DNA of 64,000 bases from CAVVEC01 sp963770485 (lineage in GTDB: Bacteria > Acidobacteriota > Terriglobia > Terriglobales > Acidobacteriaceae), in contig CAVYPX010000012.1 of the NCBI GenBank assembly GCA_963770485.1, positions 62,001 through 126,000 on the forward strand. The letters are read 5' to 3'. Under the pieces are notes generated by a model. That model was not told where the DNA came from, did not search any database, and was given only the letters and a program-made list of their open reading frames with translations. The translations under genes were made by a program, and so were the position numbers. Below, in pieces: positions 34,381-42,555 of this stretch (position 1 is the first letter of the stretch; the number at the start of each line of letters is the position of its first letter).

Positions 34381-35470
34381 TTGAGCATTGCATAATATAG
34401 TTACAGCGGAAACAGTTCCGCCTGCCGCCAGAAGGCGATGACCAACGTGGGTCGCTTGCGCATGCGGCGCAGAGCCTTGCGTGCATAATGGCTTAACTGG
34501 CCAAAGTTCTGCGGGCAGAAGTTGGGCAGTTCGTGTTGCTTCCAGTGCGACCACAGGTACTCGACCGGATTCAGTTCCGGCGCATAGCCGGGAAGAAACT
34601 CCACCCACAAGCGCCCGCGCTGCTGGCGGATGAACTCCCAGGTCATGCGGCTGCGATGGCCAGTTAATCCGTCCCAGACGACCAGCAGCTTGCCCGGAAG
34701 GTGGCGCAGCAAGTGCTCCAGGAACTCAATGACCTGCGGGCTGCGAATGGTCCCGGGAAAGAGTCGGAAGTAGAAGTTCCACCACGTCACCCCCGCCATG
34801 GCCGACAGCGTCTTCCAGTTGAAGTGATATTGCAGCACCGGCGTCTGTCCCTTCGGCGCCCAGGTGCGACAGCGGTGCGGGCGTTCGCTCAGTCCGCTTT
34901 CGTCGATGAAGACGATGGTGCGGCCCTCTTTTTGGGCTTTTTTTTAATCTCCGGCCAGCGCTCCCGTTTCCAGCGCCGGATTTTATCTTCGTCGCGCTCC
35001 AGCGCACGTCCTACCGGACGCTGGCAACTCCAGCCCAGTTGCCGCAGAATCCGCCAAGCTTGCGATGGGTGATATTTCACCCCGCATTCCTGCTCGATCA
35101 AATGAGCCACGCGCCACGAAGTCCACAGGCTGGTTTCGTACCCTAAGGCCTGCGGCCCGCGCTTCAGTCCCTTCTCGATGCGCCGCAGATCCTCGGGCCG
35201 TAAGCGGGCTCTGCGCCCAGCGTGTCCCGCCTTCTTCAGCGCTCGCACTCCACCTTGCTTCAGCTGTGCCGCCCACCGACTCACCGACTGCCGATGCACT
35301 CCCACCTGCCGCGCTACCTCTGCCGGATGTACTCCTTGCCGCAACAGTCGAGCCCCCAACAGCCGCCGCTCCTCCAACTTCTCAAAGTCTCGCCGTACTC
35401 CCGCCGGGTTTCCCATGACCGCAGAGTAGCATAGGATCTCCAGAATGTCACTATATTATTCAATTATCAA
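34381..35470 (-). mobile_element. IS630-family insertion sequence, 1090 bp
   Basis: The ends TTGAGCATTGCATAATATAG... (34381-34405) and the reverse complement of 35446-35470 match at 21 of 25 positions. A TA dinucleotide flanks each side (34379-34380 and 35471-35472), as expected for IS630/Tc1-like transposition into TA. The interior is filled by one transposase gene in two overlapping frames. The element lies antisense to the gene it interrupts. Confidence 0.92.
34401..35416 (-). CDS. IS630-family transposase made by -1 frameshifting
   Basis: Two frames on the minus strand. Frame A (35416-34889, 175 residues) has the helix-turn-helix region (GVHPAEVARQVGVHRQSVSRW). Frame B continues to 34401 and holds the DDE catalytic core: IVFIDESGLSE, LVVWDGLTGH and PELNPVEYLW. 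They overlap in the -1 relation at a run of eight adenines (34938-34945 on the complement). There the zero frame reads A AAA AAG (34937-34943), a classical slippery heptamer. Slipping joins WPEIKKK to AQKEGRTIVFIDES, the expected continuous IS630 sequence. Full length would be about 338 residues and all three acidic residues are present, so it may be active. Confidence 0.88.
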
Positions 35471-35882
35471 TAGAACGTCTGCTAACGGCATCAACAACAA
35501 GGGTGAGATTGTGATGGCTTGGTCTGATTCGGGCTACCCTTGGTACCCTTGGAAAGGGTCCAGCTACAGTATCAAGCTCAAAACCTACAAGCGAATCAAA
35601 GGGGTTCCCGGCGCCGGGCCCGACGGTTCAGTTCCCGTCTGTATAAACGACGATGGCGACATTGCTTTTTATTGGTGGGACTCCAGCGGTCTGCAACACA
35701 GTGCACTGCGCGATGACAGTAAATATTACCCGTTTGACTACCCCAAGGCCTACCAAAGCTTCGCATCCTGTCTCAATGACAAGAACGCCATCGTAGGCGG
35801 GTACCAAACCAAGAGCAATGGCCCCTACTCAGGCTACAAAGCGACTTTCAAATAACCAAGACTTTAGTCATCGGACCGACTG

Positions 35883-35922
35883 ACCCGCTTGAGCCTAGAC
35901 GGGCTTGAGCGGGTTTCTTGTT
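35883..35922 (+). terminator. Terminator after the HAF pseudogene
   Basis: Stem ACCCGCT (35883-35889) and AGCGGGT (35908-35914), with an inner partial stem and a TTCTTG tail. It lies 28 bases beyond the stop of the interrupted gene. Confidence 0.65.
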
Positions 35923-36095
35923 GGCCCCCCCGGTGACGTGGATCGCCGTCGCCTGGATCTCGACGGCTAGAACTGTACAGCACTGTGATGGCGCAGTTGA
36001 TGTAATCCGCGATTTCACTTATTGACCTTGAGTCCAGTTCAAAAGTGAAGGATGAGTATGCCTGCAAGTTCCTGAAACGAGGGCATGAAAAATGT

Positions 36096-36172
36096 TGGTC
36101 GGGACGGGCAGATTTGAACTGCCGACCCCTCGCACCCCAAGCGAGTGCTCTACCAGGCTGAGCCACGTCCCG
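36096..36172 (-). tRNA. tRNA-Pro (anticodon GGG)
   Basis: On the minus strand the sequence starts CGGGACGTGGCTCAGCC and folds as a cloverleaf. The acceptor stem is CGGGACG with CGTCCCG. The D-arm is GGCTCAGCCTGGTAGAGC-like, and the anticodon arm CTCGC-TTGGGGT-GCGAG gives anticodon GGG. The T-arm is GGCAGTTCAAATCTGCC-type. Discriminator A and an encoded CCA end follow. It reads CCC and CCU proline codons. Fittingly, TrmD in this window methylates G37 of such tRNAs. Confidence 0.95.
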
Positions 36173-36532
36173 ACGGATAGGAAACCCGCTGCACCAAAGC
36201 GCCGCGGTGGGGTCTAGGAAATTCTACACCAGCCCGAACCCGCGCGTCCCGATCTGAGATCGCAGGAAGCAATCGCTTCTGTACGTACAAGAATAGCTAT
36301 ATGCTATATTTCGACGCTAGGCCGCCTTGCGCTCGATTTGGCGCGTTGCAGGCGCAGAATGGCCTGCAAAGGTCAACCCGTGGCCTCGCGGTCGCTCCTG
36401 GAGGCTTCTAGAGGCCAGCAAATGCCATCGCAGGCGACGACCGAACCGGCGATTACCGCCCGCACCGCAGCGTTCAAGCTTTAACCAAAAGCTAACATTG
36501 TGATAGATATGGGTCATGCGCGCGAGGGATCG
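36173..36532. other. Intergenic region between tRNA-Pro and rnr
   Basis: About 360 bases with no convincing gene. A 66-codon minus-strand frame exists but has no ribosome site or family features. The tRNA promoter should lie close to 36173. Nothing else stands out. Confidence 0.35.
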
Positions 36533-39160
36533 TCATCGTCGTTTACGCTTGGGAGCGGGCCGCTCTTCCTCAAACACAGCGAACTGGATTTTCTTCTCTA
36601 CCGGGTCAATGCGATCCACTAGGACGCGGATCTTCTGCCCGAGGCTGTAGATCTTGCCGGTGCGCTGGCCGATAATCTCGCGTGTGTTCTCGTGGTAGGT
36701 ATAGCGATCGTCGGTCAAAGACGCCAGCGGAACCAGGCCTTCGACAAACAGGTCGGTCAGCTCGACGAAGAATCCGAACTTGGTCACGCTGATGATCAAG
36801 CCGTCAAAGTCTTCGCCGACCCGGTCCTGCATGAATTTGACCTTTTTCCATTCCATCAACTCGCGTTCGGCTTCGTCGGCGCGCCGCTCGGATTGGCTGG
36901 ATTCTTCGGCGATCTCACGAAGCTCTTCGAGGGAGATCGGTCCGCCCAGCGGCTCGAGCGACTCGCGATGAGCCGAATGATCGCGCCGTTTGGACCACGG
37001 AGAGGGAGCATCCGTCTGGCGCTGGCCCCCGGTTGGTGATCCCTCAGCGGCTAAAGCCGCTCGTTTCTCCCGGGTGCTTTCCGCGCGGTTGAAGTCGTGC
37101 CCTTCCCGATTCCTGTCGTCAGCAGGAAACACTCCGATTGGTACTTGCCCTTCATGTTTCTCAGCTGACTCTCGCAGAACATCCTTCAAAATTCGGTGCA
37201 CGATCAGATCTGGGCAGCGGCGGATGGGCGAAGTGAAATGCGTGTAAGTTGTCGCCGCCAGAGCAAAGTGCCCGAGATTCTCTTCCGAATATCTCGCCTG
37301 TTTCAACGAGCGCAGCATCAGGTAAGACAGGATTCGCTCTTCCGGTTTGCCTCCGATCTTTTCCGTCAGCTTCTGATACATGCGCGGCGTGATGTGAACT
37401 TCCTTCGGGATTTCGATTTCGCGCGGACGTTTGCCCGTGCCATAGCTGGCGCGACGGTCGGTCTTGAACTGCACCCGCTGAATGGGCAGCGGCCCCACGC
37501 CCAGCGAATAACCGAATGTGGCAGCGATCACTTCGAAATCGTAAACCCGCTTGGCATCGGGCTTCTCGTGGATCCGGTAAAGAGAAGCGATGCGCTTGTT
37601 TTCCAGATATCCGGCGACGCACTCATTGGCCGAGAGCATGAACTCTTCAATCAGGCGATGCGCCATGTTGCGCTCGGAGCGTGTAATGCTCTTCATCAGC
37701 CCCAATTCGTCGAATTCAATGACCGGCTCGGGCAAATCGAAATCGATCGAGCCCCGCCGCTCGCGCTTTCGATTCAGGATCAGCGCCAGGTCTCGCATCA
37801 TCTCGAATGTGCTGACGAGATTTGCATAGCGCTTGCGCGCGCCCGCGTCGTTTTCCAGCACTGCATTTACGCCGGTGTACGTCATACGCTCGGCCGAGCG
37901 GATCAGGCCTTCCGATAACTCGTAGCCAATGATTTCGCCGCGATGGTCAATTTCCATGACGCACGACAAAACCAGGCGGTCCACGTGCGGGCGCAGGCTG
38001 CAAATATCGGTCGAAAGCTCCAGCGGCAGCATGGGCACGGCACGATCGGGGAAATAGACGCTGGTGCCGCGCAGGCGTGCTTCCTGATCGAGCGCTGAAC
38101 CGGGCGTAACGTAGTGGGCCACATCCGCGATATGCACCTGCAGTTCGACGTTGCCGTTTTCCAGCTTGCGAACTGTCACTGCGTCGTCAAAATCGCGGGC
38201 CGTTTCGCCGTCGATGGTCACGATCGGAAAAGCGCGGAAATCGCGCCGTTGGTGAACTTGGCGTGCGGAAATGATTGGTTCGACTGCTTGTGCTTCGTCG
38301 AGCGCCTCGGGCGGAAAACGATGCGGCAGATGAAACTTGCGAATGATGATTTCCACGTCGACGCCGAAGTCGTCTTCGTAGCCCAGGATTTCCACCACTT
38401 TTCCGCGCGGGTTCTGAGTTGCACTGGGCCAGTCGGTGATTTCGGCATCGACGACGACGTTTTCCAGATCGTTCGAGAGAGTGCGACGGACAACTTCTTC
38501 TCCCAGAACCCGGTGGGGACCACTCGCGCTTTTGCTTTTCCTTCGGGTCCCCTGCGCTTCCCTACCCGATTCAACAACCGAGGGCGAGCCGGGCGCGGAG
38601 GAGTCGGAAATCGTTTCCGGAAATTCCCTCCCCGGCGGAATGACGATCTCCTGCGCAATCTTCTGGTCTATGGGCGTGACATAGTTGTGGCGATTGCCGT
38701 AGTGGAAGGTCCCGACCACGGTAGCATGGGCGCGGTCCAGGGGACGTACGATTCGTCCTTCCGCGCGTCCGTCGGGGCGGATGGTCGCAATCTCGACCAG
38801 TACGCGGTCGCCGTGCATCGCCGAACCGACCGCGGGCGGGGGAATGAAAATGTCTCCGGAGAGCCGCGCCTTCAGGCGTTCATCAAGAGAACTGGCATCC
38901 GGGATGACAAATCCGAAGCCATCGCGGTGCATACTCAGTTTTCCCACCACAACATTCTTGCCGCTGGCCGGCTGCGGAATCGCGTAACGGTCTGAATCCA
39001 CCTGGGTGAGCTGGCCGCTGCTCACGAGGCGTTGCAGACGCTCCGCAAGCTCACGGCGCGCATCGCCATGCACTCCCATCTCCCGCACCAACTGTTTGAA
39101 ACCGGCGGTACGTTTGGGCTGGCGTTCGATCTTTTTCAGAATGGCGGAGTCGGAGATCAT
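36533..39160 (-). CDS. rnr: Ribonuclease R
   Basis: An 875-residue 3'-5' exoribonuclease that degrades structured RNA. Domains in order: N-terminal winged helix (ILKKIERQPKRTAGFKQL), cold-shock domains (GFGFVIPD), the RNB catalytic domain with IDGETARDFDDAV and FPDRAVPMLPLELSTDICSL (the metal-binding aspartates are present), TSPIRRCPDLIVHR, and a C-terminal S1 domain (DGLIISVTKFGFFVEL) with a basic tail. Two stretches are longer than usual. One is near residues 195-230. The other, about residues 675-725 between RNB and S1, is partly encoded by a dispersed palindromic repeat (37042-37107) read in frame. Confidence 0.95.
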   Translation of the reverse strand: MISDSAILKKIERQPKRTAGFKQLVREMGVHGDARRELAERLQRLVSSGQLTQVDSDRYAIPQPASGKNVVVGKLSMHRDGFGFVIPDASSLDERLKARLSGDIFIPPPAVGSAMHGDRVLVEIATIRPDGRAEGRIVRPLDRAHATVVGTFHYGNRHNYVTPIDQKIAQEIVIPPGREFPETISDSSAPGSPSVVESGREAQGTRRKSKSASGPHRVLGEEVVRRTLSNDLENVVVDAEITDWPSATQNPRGKVVEILGYEDDFGVDVEIIIRKFHLPHRFPPEALDEAQAVEPIISARQVHQRRDFRAFPIVTIDGETARDFDDAVTVRKLENGNVELQVHIADVAHYVTPGSALDQEARLRGTSVYFPDRAVPMLPLELSTDICSLRPHVDRLVLSCVMEIDHRGEIIGYELSEGLIRSAERMTYTGVNAVLENDAGARKRYANLVSTFEMMRDLALILNRKRERRGSIDFDLPEPVIEFDELGLMKSITRSERNMAHRLIEEFMLSANECVAGYLENKRIASLYRIHEKPDAKRVYDFEVIAATFGYSLGVGPLPIQRVQFKTDRRASYGTGKRPREIEIPKEVHITPRMYQKLTEKIGGKPEERILSYLMLRSLKQARYSEENLGHFALAATTYTHFTSPIRRCPDLIVHRILKDVLRESAEKHEGQVPIGVFPADDRNREGHDFNRAESTREKRAALAAEGSPTGGQRQTDAPSPWSKRRDHSAHRESLEPLGGPISLEELREIAEESSQSERRADEAERELMEWKKVKFMQDRVGEDFDGLIISVTKFGFFVELTDLFVEGLVPLASLTDDRYTYHENTREIIGQRTGKIYSLGQKIRVLVDRIDPVEKKIQFAVFEEERPAPKRKRR
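37042..37107. repeat. Dispersed palindromic repeat, copy inside rnr
   Basis: A 66-base element with a small palindrome at each end: CAGCGGCTAAAGCCGCT at the left and GCGCGGTTGAAGTCGTGC near the right, finishing CCCTTCCC. The copy at 47627-47690 starts CCTCAGGGGCTAAAGCCC and ends GGCTGAAGCCGTGCCCTTCC. The two ends are conserved and the middle differs. Here it keeps the rnr frame open and codes for residues around REGHDFNRAE and KRAALAAEGS. Confidence 0.7.
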
Positions 39161-39413
39161 GAGAAGCCGAAAAGATCCGTTCTTGTCCCTGGGTTTTCAG
39201 CCACCCTCAGCATACCTGAGCCGTACAAGAACTACCTTCTGCGGGGAGGAATTACAGTGCCGCAGCCGCTATTCCTGTTACTTTGGGTATCCCGGCTGAG
39301 CCTGAAAATGCGGAAACCACAGAATTTCCACAAGACTTGAGGCTTGCTGCGGAGTAGAATTCCCTTTAGTCACTGAAATGCGGCCTCGAACCTAACTCAC
39401 TGATCAGGAAAGG

Positions 39414-39953
39414 ATGTTTTTCGACATGTGGAAACCCACGAATCAGCCTTCTACAACTCCATCACGGCCGGGTGAGCCAGAGCGTCCTGCCGCGCCCCCA
39501 ACCGTGACCTCCGTCACTACCGATGCCCCTGCGGCAGCGCCTCGTCCAGTTTCTGCCAGCACTGCCGACCAGGCGACTATCGGCAAATCGCTGGTGATCA
39601 AAGGTGAGGTGACCGGTTCTGAGTCGCTTTACATCGACGGCCGGGTGGAAGGTTCCATTAACCTGTCCGGCAACCGGGTCACGGTCGGCCGCAATGGTGT
39701 GGTTTCCGCGAATATCAATGCACGCGAGATCGTGGTGCTCGGGAAAGTGCGTGGCAATCTGACTGCCAGCGACCGGGTGGATATTCGCAGCGATGGTTCG
39801 CTGACCGGGGACGTGGTTGCAGCGCGCATCTCGATCGAAGACGGCGCGTTCTTCAAGGGCGGCATCGACATCCGCAAGGCTGGCCAAAAGCCGAACGGCG
39901 AGGAAGTGAAGGCGTCTTCCTCCACGACCGAAGCGGCGGCCGCGCGGGCGTAG
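39414..39953 (+). CDS. Bactofilin (polymer-forming cytoskeletal protein)
   Basis: A 179-residue bactofilin. The N-terminal about 50 residues are Pro/Ala-rich and disordered. The core (about 55-155) is a right-handed beta-helix built from short repeats, such as IGKSLVIKGEVTGSESLYID, GRVEGSINL, REIVVLGKVRGNLTASD and GSLTGDVVAARISIEDGAFF. Bactofilins polymerise without nucleotide and scaffold envelope or shape functions. ATG 39414 has AGGAA close by (three bases), and ATG 39426 is an alternative start. The gene is divergent from rnr and ends at a clear terminator. Confidence 0.92.
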   Translation: MFFDMWKPTNQPSTTPSRPGEPERPAAPPTVTSVTTDAPAAAPRPVSASTADQATIGKSLVIKGEVTGSESLYIDGRVEGSINLSGNRVTVGRNGVVSANINAREIVVLGKVRGNLTASDRVDIRSDGSLTGDVVAARISIEDGAFFKGGIDIRKAGQKPNGEEVKASSSTTEAAAARA

Positions 39954-39986
39954 ACAGGCTCAAAGGATTCTAAGCAGAAAGAAATC

Positions 39987-40030
39987 AACGGCGGGAGCTC
40001 TCACAAGAGTGAGCGTACCCGCCGTTTTCT
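39987..40030 (+). terminator. Rho-independent terminator of the bactofilin gene
   Basis: Arms AACGGCGGG (39987-39995) and CCCGCCGTT (40018-40026) surround an inner hairpin and lead into TTTTCT. It sits 34 bases after the stop codon. Confidence 0.85.
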
Positions 40031-40058
40031 ATCTTGCTGATAGCTGATGGCTTCTTAG

Positions 40059-40188
40059 CAGGCTGCTGAAAAATGAACCAAAAGAGTAAAATCAGGCTGT
40101 TTTGCGTCAAGAACTGGACCGTAACTTGTGGAATCTTCGTTCAGCGAAGCGAACAAATTACCCCTCTGGTTCATTTTTCCGCAGCCTG
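40059..40188. mobile_element. MITE-like element with 31-base terminal inverted repeats
   Basis: The 130-base element begins CAGGCTGCTGAAAAATGAAC and its right end is the reverse complement of CAGGCTGCGGAAAAATGAAC. The inverted repeats match at 27 of 31 bases. TTAG occurs directly on both sides (40055-40058 and 40189-40192), a likely 4-base target duplication. The interior is too short for a transposase, so it would depend on one elsewhere. Confidence 0.75.
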
Positions 40189-40258
40189 TTAGAGCGTTTA
40201 ACAAAACCCGAGTTCGAGCCTAGGAACTATCCTCCAAGCCATTGATCGGCAGCATGCA

Positions 40259-40290
40259 GAAGAAGAAAAGCCGCCCAGACATCGGGCGGC
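40259..40290 (-). terminator. Rho-independent terminator of the duplicated secreted-protein locus
   Basis: On the minus strand, GCCGCCC and GGGCGGC enclose a seven-base loop and run into TTTTCTTCTT. It lies 46 bases beyond the stop at 40336. Confidence 0.88.
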
Positions 40291-40335
40291 GTGTGAGAAA
40301 TCAGGAGTGTTTTCTACCTCCGTGCTGGACGTGCT

Positions 40336-41052
40336 TCATTTCCCCACCGTGAGGTTGTACGTAATGTCCAACGTGAAGTTGTACATCGGCATGTACCCGT
40401 GGAAGTGAATCTTGTGTGGACCTGCCCGCAGTGGCGCGAACATCACATACACTCCGTCGTCCACCAACGGAAAGTACGCTCCGCCGGTAAAGAACCCCTC
40501 CCCGATTGCCGTCCACAGGTTATCGTCCGGAATCGTGAAGACAGTGGCCGGAGATTGGACACGGAACTCCTGCAGCAGGTTCCGAATCTGTTTCCCGTCA
40601 ATATCGATTTCATTGGTTGTTCCATCCATCGCCTGCGCAAGATTCACCCGCATATCGTTTATTTGTGCCTTGGGATCGCCCAGTTCCAGCGACGTCCACT
40701 CAGCGTTGAGTATGGGGATGTAGAGAGCTTTTCCGGCCGGTACGCTGCAGCTGCGAATGACGCCGTTGTAGCCGCAATTGTTTTGGTTGGTGGCGCAAAA
40801 CTTCCCTCCCAGAAACCACACCGCACCTGACTGCCCGACACTGCAGTCGCCGTTGTCAAAGAGTGGATGGTTAGCGACAGGTATGGAGAGCGCCCATTGC
40901 CACCAGGCTGCCGACCATTCGCTGTACGTCCTGCCATACGCCACGGAGTCCCGGTCCATCACGTTGGGATCGTCGCCATTGCGGGCCATGGCACTGGGTA
41001 CTGCCAGCACTGCCAGGCCCAGAACAATTACAACAACTAGGATACGTTTCAT
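40336..41052 (-). CDS. Secreted protein of unknown function (tandem copy 1)
   Basis: A 238-residue protein with signal peptide MKRILVVVIVLGLAVLAVPS, almost identical to that of the next copy. Conserved blocks shared with copy 2 are DSVAYGRTYSEW, PLFDNGDCSVGQSG, VWFLGGKF, PAGKALYIPILN, KQIRNLLQEFRVQSP and FTIPDDNLWTA. The C-terminal end looks like an extracellular beta-sandwich (GPHKIHFHGYMP, then YNFTLDITYNLTVG). Several cysteines suggest disulfides. I do not recognise a family with known function. A ribosome site (AGGAG) lies just before the ATG. It ends at the terminator at 40259-40290. Confidence 0.8.
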   Translation of the reverse strand: MKRILVVVIVLGLAVLAVPSAMARNGDDPNVMDRDSVAYGRTYSEWSAAWWQWALSIPVANHPLFDNGDCSVGQSGAVWFLGGKFCATNQNNCGYNGVIRSCSVPAGKALYIPILNAEWTSLELGDPKAQINDMRVNLAQAMDGTTNEIDIDGKQIRNLLQEFRVQSPATVFTIPDDNLWTAIGEGFFTGGAYFPLVDDGVYVMFAPLRAGPHKIHFHGYMPMYNFTLDITYNLTVGK

Positions 41053-41226
41053 GGTATTTCTCCTTTTTTTTATGTGGTTGGGGCCGCGAGGCCGATTGAG
41101 GCGCTCGCGGCGTGTTGGTCAAGCGCGGTACTGCAGAGTTGTGCTGCCGCTCTGCGGCTTTCCTTGTACCGCAATGGAAAAAGACATCGAGAGCAAGTTC
41201 GCACTACCGTTGTCCTTTCCGTTCCA
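41053..41226 (-). repeat. Duplicated upstream region, copy 1
   Basis: About 170 bases before the start codon are nearly identical to 42035-42217, with small indels. Shared pieces include GGCCGCGAGGCCGATTGAGG, CAAGCGCGGTACTGCAGAGT and CCTTGTACCGCAATGGAAAA. This shows the gene was duplicated together with its control region. Confidence 0.85.
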
Positions 41227-41320
41227 ACTTGTCATCCCGATCCGAGCGCCGGCGCCATCAGAATGATTCCATCCTGGGCGTGGCACTCCACGCCCAAGTT
41301 CCCGCTATGCTGGACGTGTT

Positions 41321-42034
41321 TCATTTCCACGCCACGTGGAGGTAGTACGTAATGGTGTCCCCCCCAGCAACCCCAAACACCACTACGTGATCCCCTGGAG
41401 GCAGCGGGGCGAGCATCACATCCCATCCATCGTCCACCGCGGGAAAGTACGTTCCTGCCGGATACGTCGTGCCGTAAACCGCGGTGAGCAAATTGTTGTC
41501 GGGAATGGTAAAGCCAAAGACGGTGGACTGGATCCTGAAGTCCTGCAGGAGATCTCGGATCGGTTTATTATCTATCGCGAGGAACTCGTGCGGGTTTAGA
41601 TACTGGTTTAGAAGCTGGAAGACGTTCGAGCGCAAGGTCGCAATCTGTTGATACGTCTGGTCGCCCGGGTGTTCACTCGTGCTCTCTTCTACTGCCGAGT
41701 CTTCCCAGTCCCACACGGGGAAGAAGAGAGCTGTCCCGGCCGGGATGTTACAGTGGCGAACCCTGGTCCAGGGGGGGACGAAAGCCCCGCCCAGGAACCA
41801 CACCGGACCCGACTGGCCCACGCTGCAGTCTCCGTCGGTAAAGAGAGGGTGCGTGGTCACGGGGAGTGAATAAGACCATTGGTCCCAGGCCGCCATCCAG
41901 TCACCGTAGGTCCTTCCGTAGGCCACGGAATCCTGGTCAATCACTTTGACGCCGTCGCCATCGTGGGCCATGACATTTGGTACTGCCAGCACCGCCAGGC
42001 CCAGAACAATTGCAACAACTAGGATACGTTTCAT
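41321..42034 (-). CDS. Secreted protein of unknown function (tandem copy 2)
   Basis: A 237-residue paralogue of the preceding gene on the same strand. It has signal peptide MKRILVVAIVLGLAVLAVPN, then DSVAYGRTYGDWMAAWDQW, PLFTDGDCSVGQSG, VWFLGGAFVPP, IPAGTALFFPVWDWE, KPIRDLLQDFRIQST and FTIPDNNLLTAV. Signal peptide and upstream DNA are more alike than the mature parts, suggesting faster change in the exported domain. Copy 2 lacks the cysteine pair seen around CATNQNNCGYNG in copy 1. It is divergent from the CadC-like regulator at 42556, which may control it. Confidence 0.8.
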   Translation of the reverse strand: MKRILVVAIVLGLAVLAVPNVMAHDGDGVKVIDQDSVAYGRTYGDWMAAWDQWSYSLPVTTHPLFTDGDCSVGQSGPVWFLGGAFVPPWTRVRHCNIPAGTALFFPVWDWEDSAVEESTSEHPGDQTYQQIATLRSNVFQLLNQYLNPHEFLAIDNKPIRDLLQDFRIQSTVFGFTIPDNNLLTAVYGTTYPAGTYFPAVDDGWDVMLAPLPPGDHVVVFGVAGGDTITYYLHVAWK

Positions 42035-42217
42035 GGTATCTCTCCTTTTTATGTGGTTTGGGCCGCGAGGCCGATTGAGGCGCTGGCGGCGGGTTGATCA
42101 AGCGCGGTACTGCAGAGTTGTCCTGCTGCTCTGCGACTTTCCTTGTACCGCAATGGAAAAAGGCCACCGACATCGAGAGCGAGTTCGCACTACGGTTTGT
42201 CCTTTCCGCTCCGAATA
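42035..42217 (-). repeat. Duplicated upstream region, copy 2
   Basis: The counterpart of 41053-41226, lying before tandem copy 2. The rest of the intergenic space up to 42555 (about 340 bases) holds no convincing gene and must contain the divergent promoters. Confidence 0.8.
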
Positions 42218-42555
42218 CACGGGCTGAATATGGGCTGTAGCCGGTGAGGAAGTAAGGAGGAAGAAGTCAAATTTGGGTGAGGCTTTCGTCTGGAAAAGGC
42301 AGTCACGCGAAGACCTAGCCAGCGTCGCAGAGAGCCCCTTCTGTATGCGATTAAAAGAAAACAACTTACTGCGATTTGCAGAAGCCGGCCCGCGCGCTGC
42401 GTCCGGTGGAATGAGCAACGGTCCTGGCGCATGTGCGCGGAGAAAAAATTCCAGGATCGCTCACTGACGTTGCGCGATGAAGGGAGTATGCTATTCGCCA
42501 GAAATCTTTCTCAGGTTAACTAGGGCTCTCCGGCGAGCCAAAAGGCGTTGTGCCC

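Larger units (their letters stand above)
33828..35855 (+). pseudogene. HAF-repeat secreted protein gene interrupted by an IS630-family element
   Basis: The 5' part starts at ATG 33828 (GGGAGGAGG seven bases upstream) and has a signal peptide (LRALAVVLAFACIAIAAD) and HAF repeats (AGVNNKGVTVGQYEDKRG, HGYVLKGKKLTKLDDP, HGFLLQGNTYTTLDPP). It stops just inside the insertion. The 3' part continues in the same frame from 35473 (NGINNKGEIVMAWSDSG) to KATFK and a stop at 35855. Removing the IS and one TA copy rejoins the frame as about 311 codons. It is a paralogue of the gene at 8510-9388. No other lesions were seen, so the interruption looks recent. Confidence 0.9.

Noticed and set aside
33828..35855. 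Treating the two HAF fragments as two separate genes
   Set aside because: The halves rejoin in frame when the IS and one TA are removed, and the second half lacks a start and signal peptide.
35864..36166. 100-codon minus-strand frame over the tRNA
   Set aside because: It runs through the tRNA-Pro cloverleaf and a terminator and is not a plausible gene.
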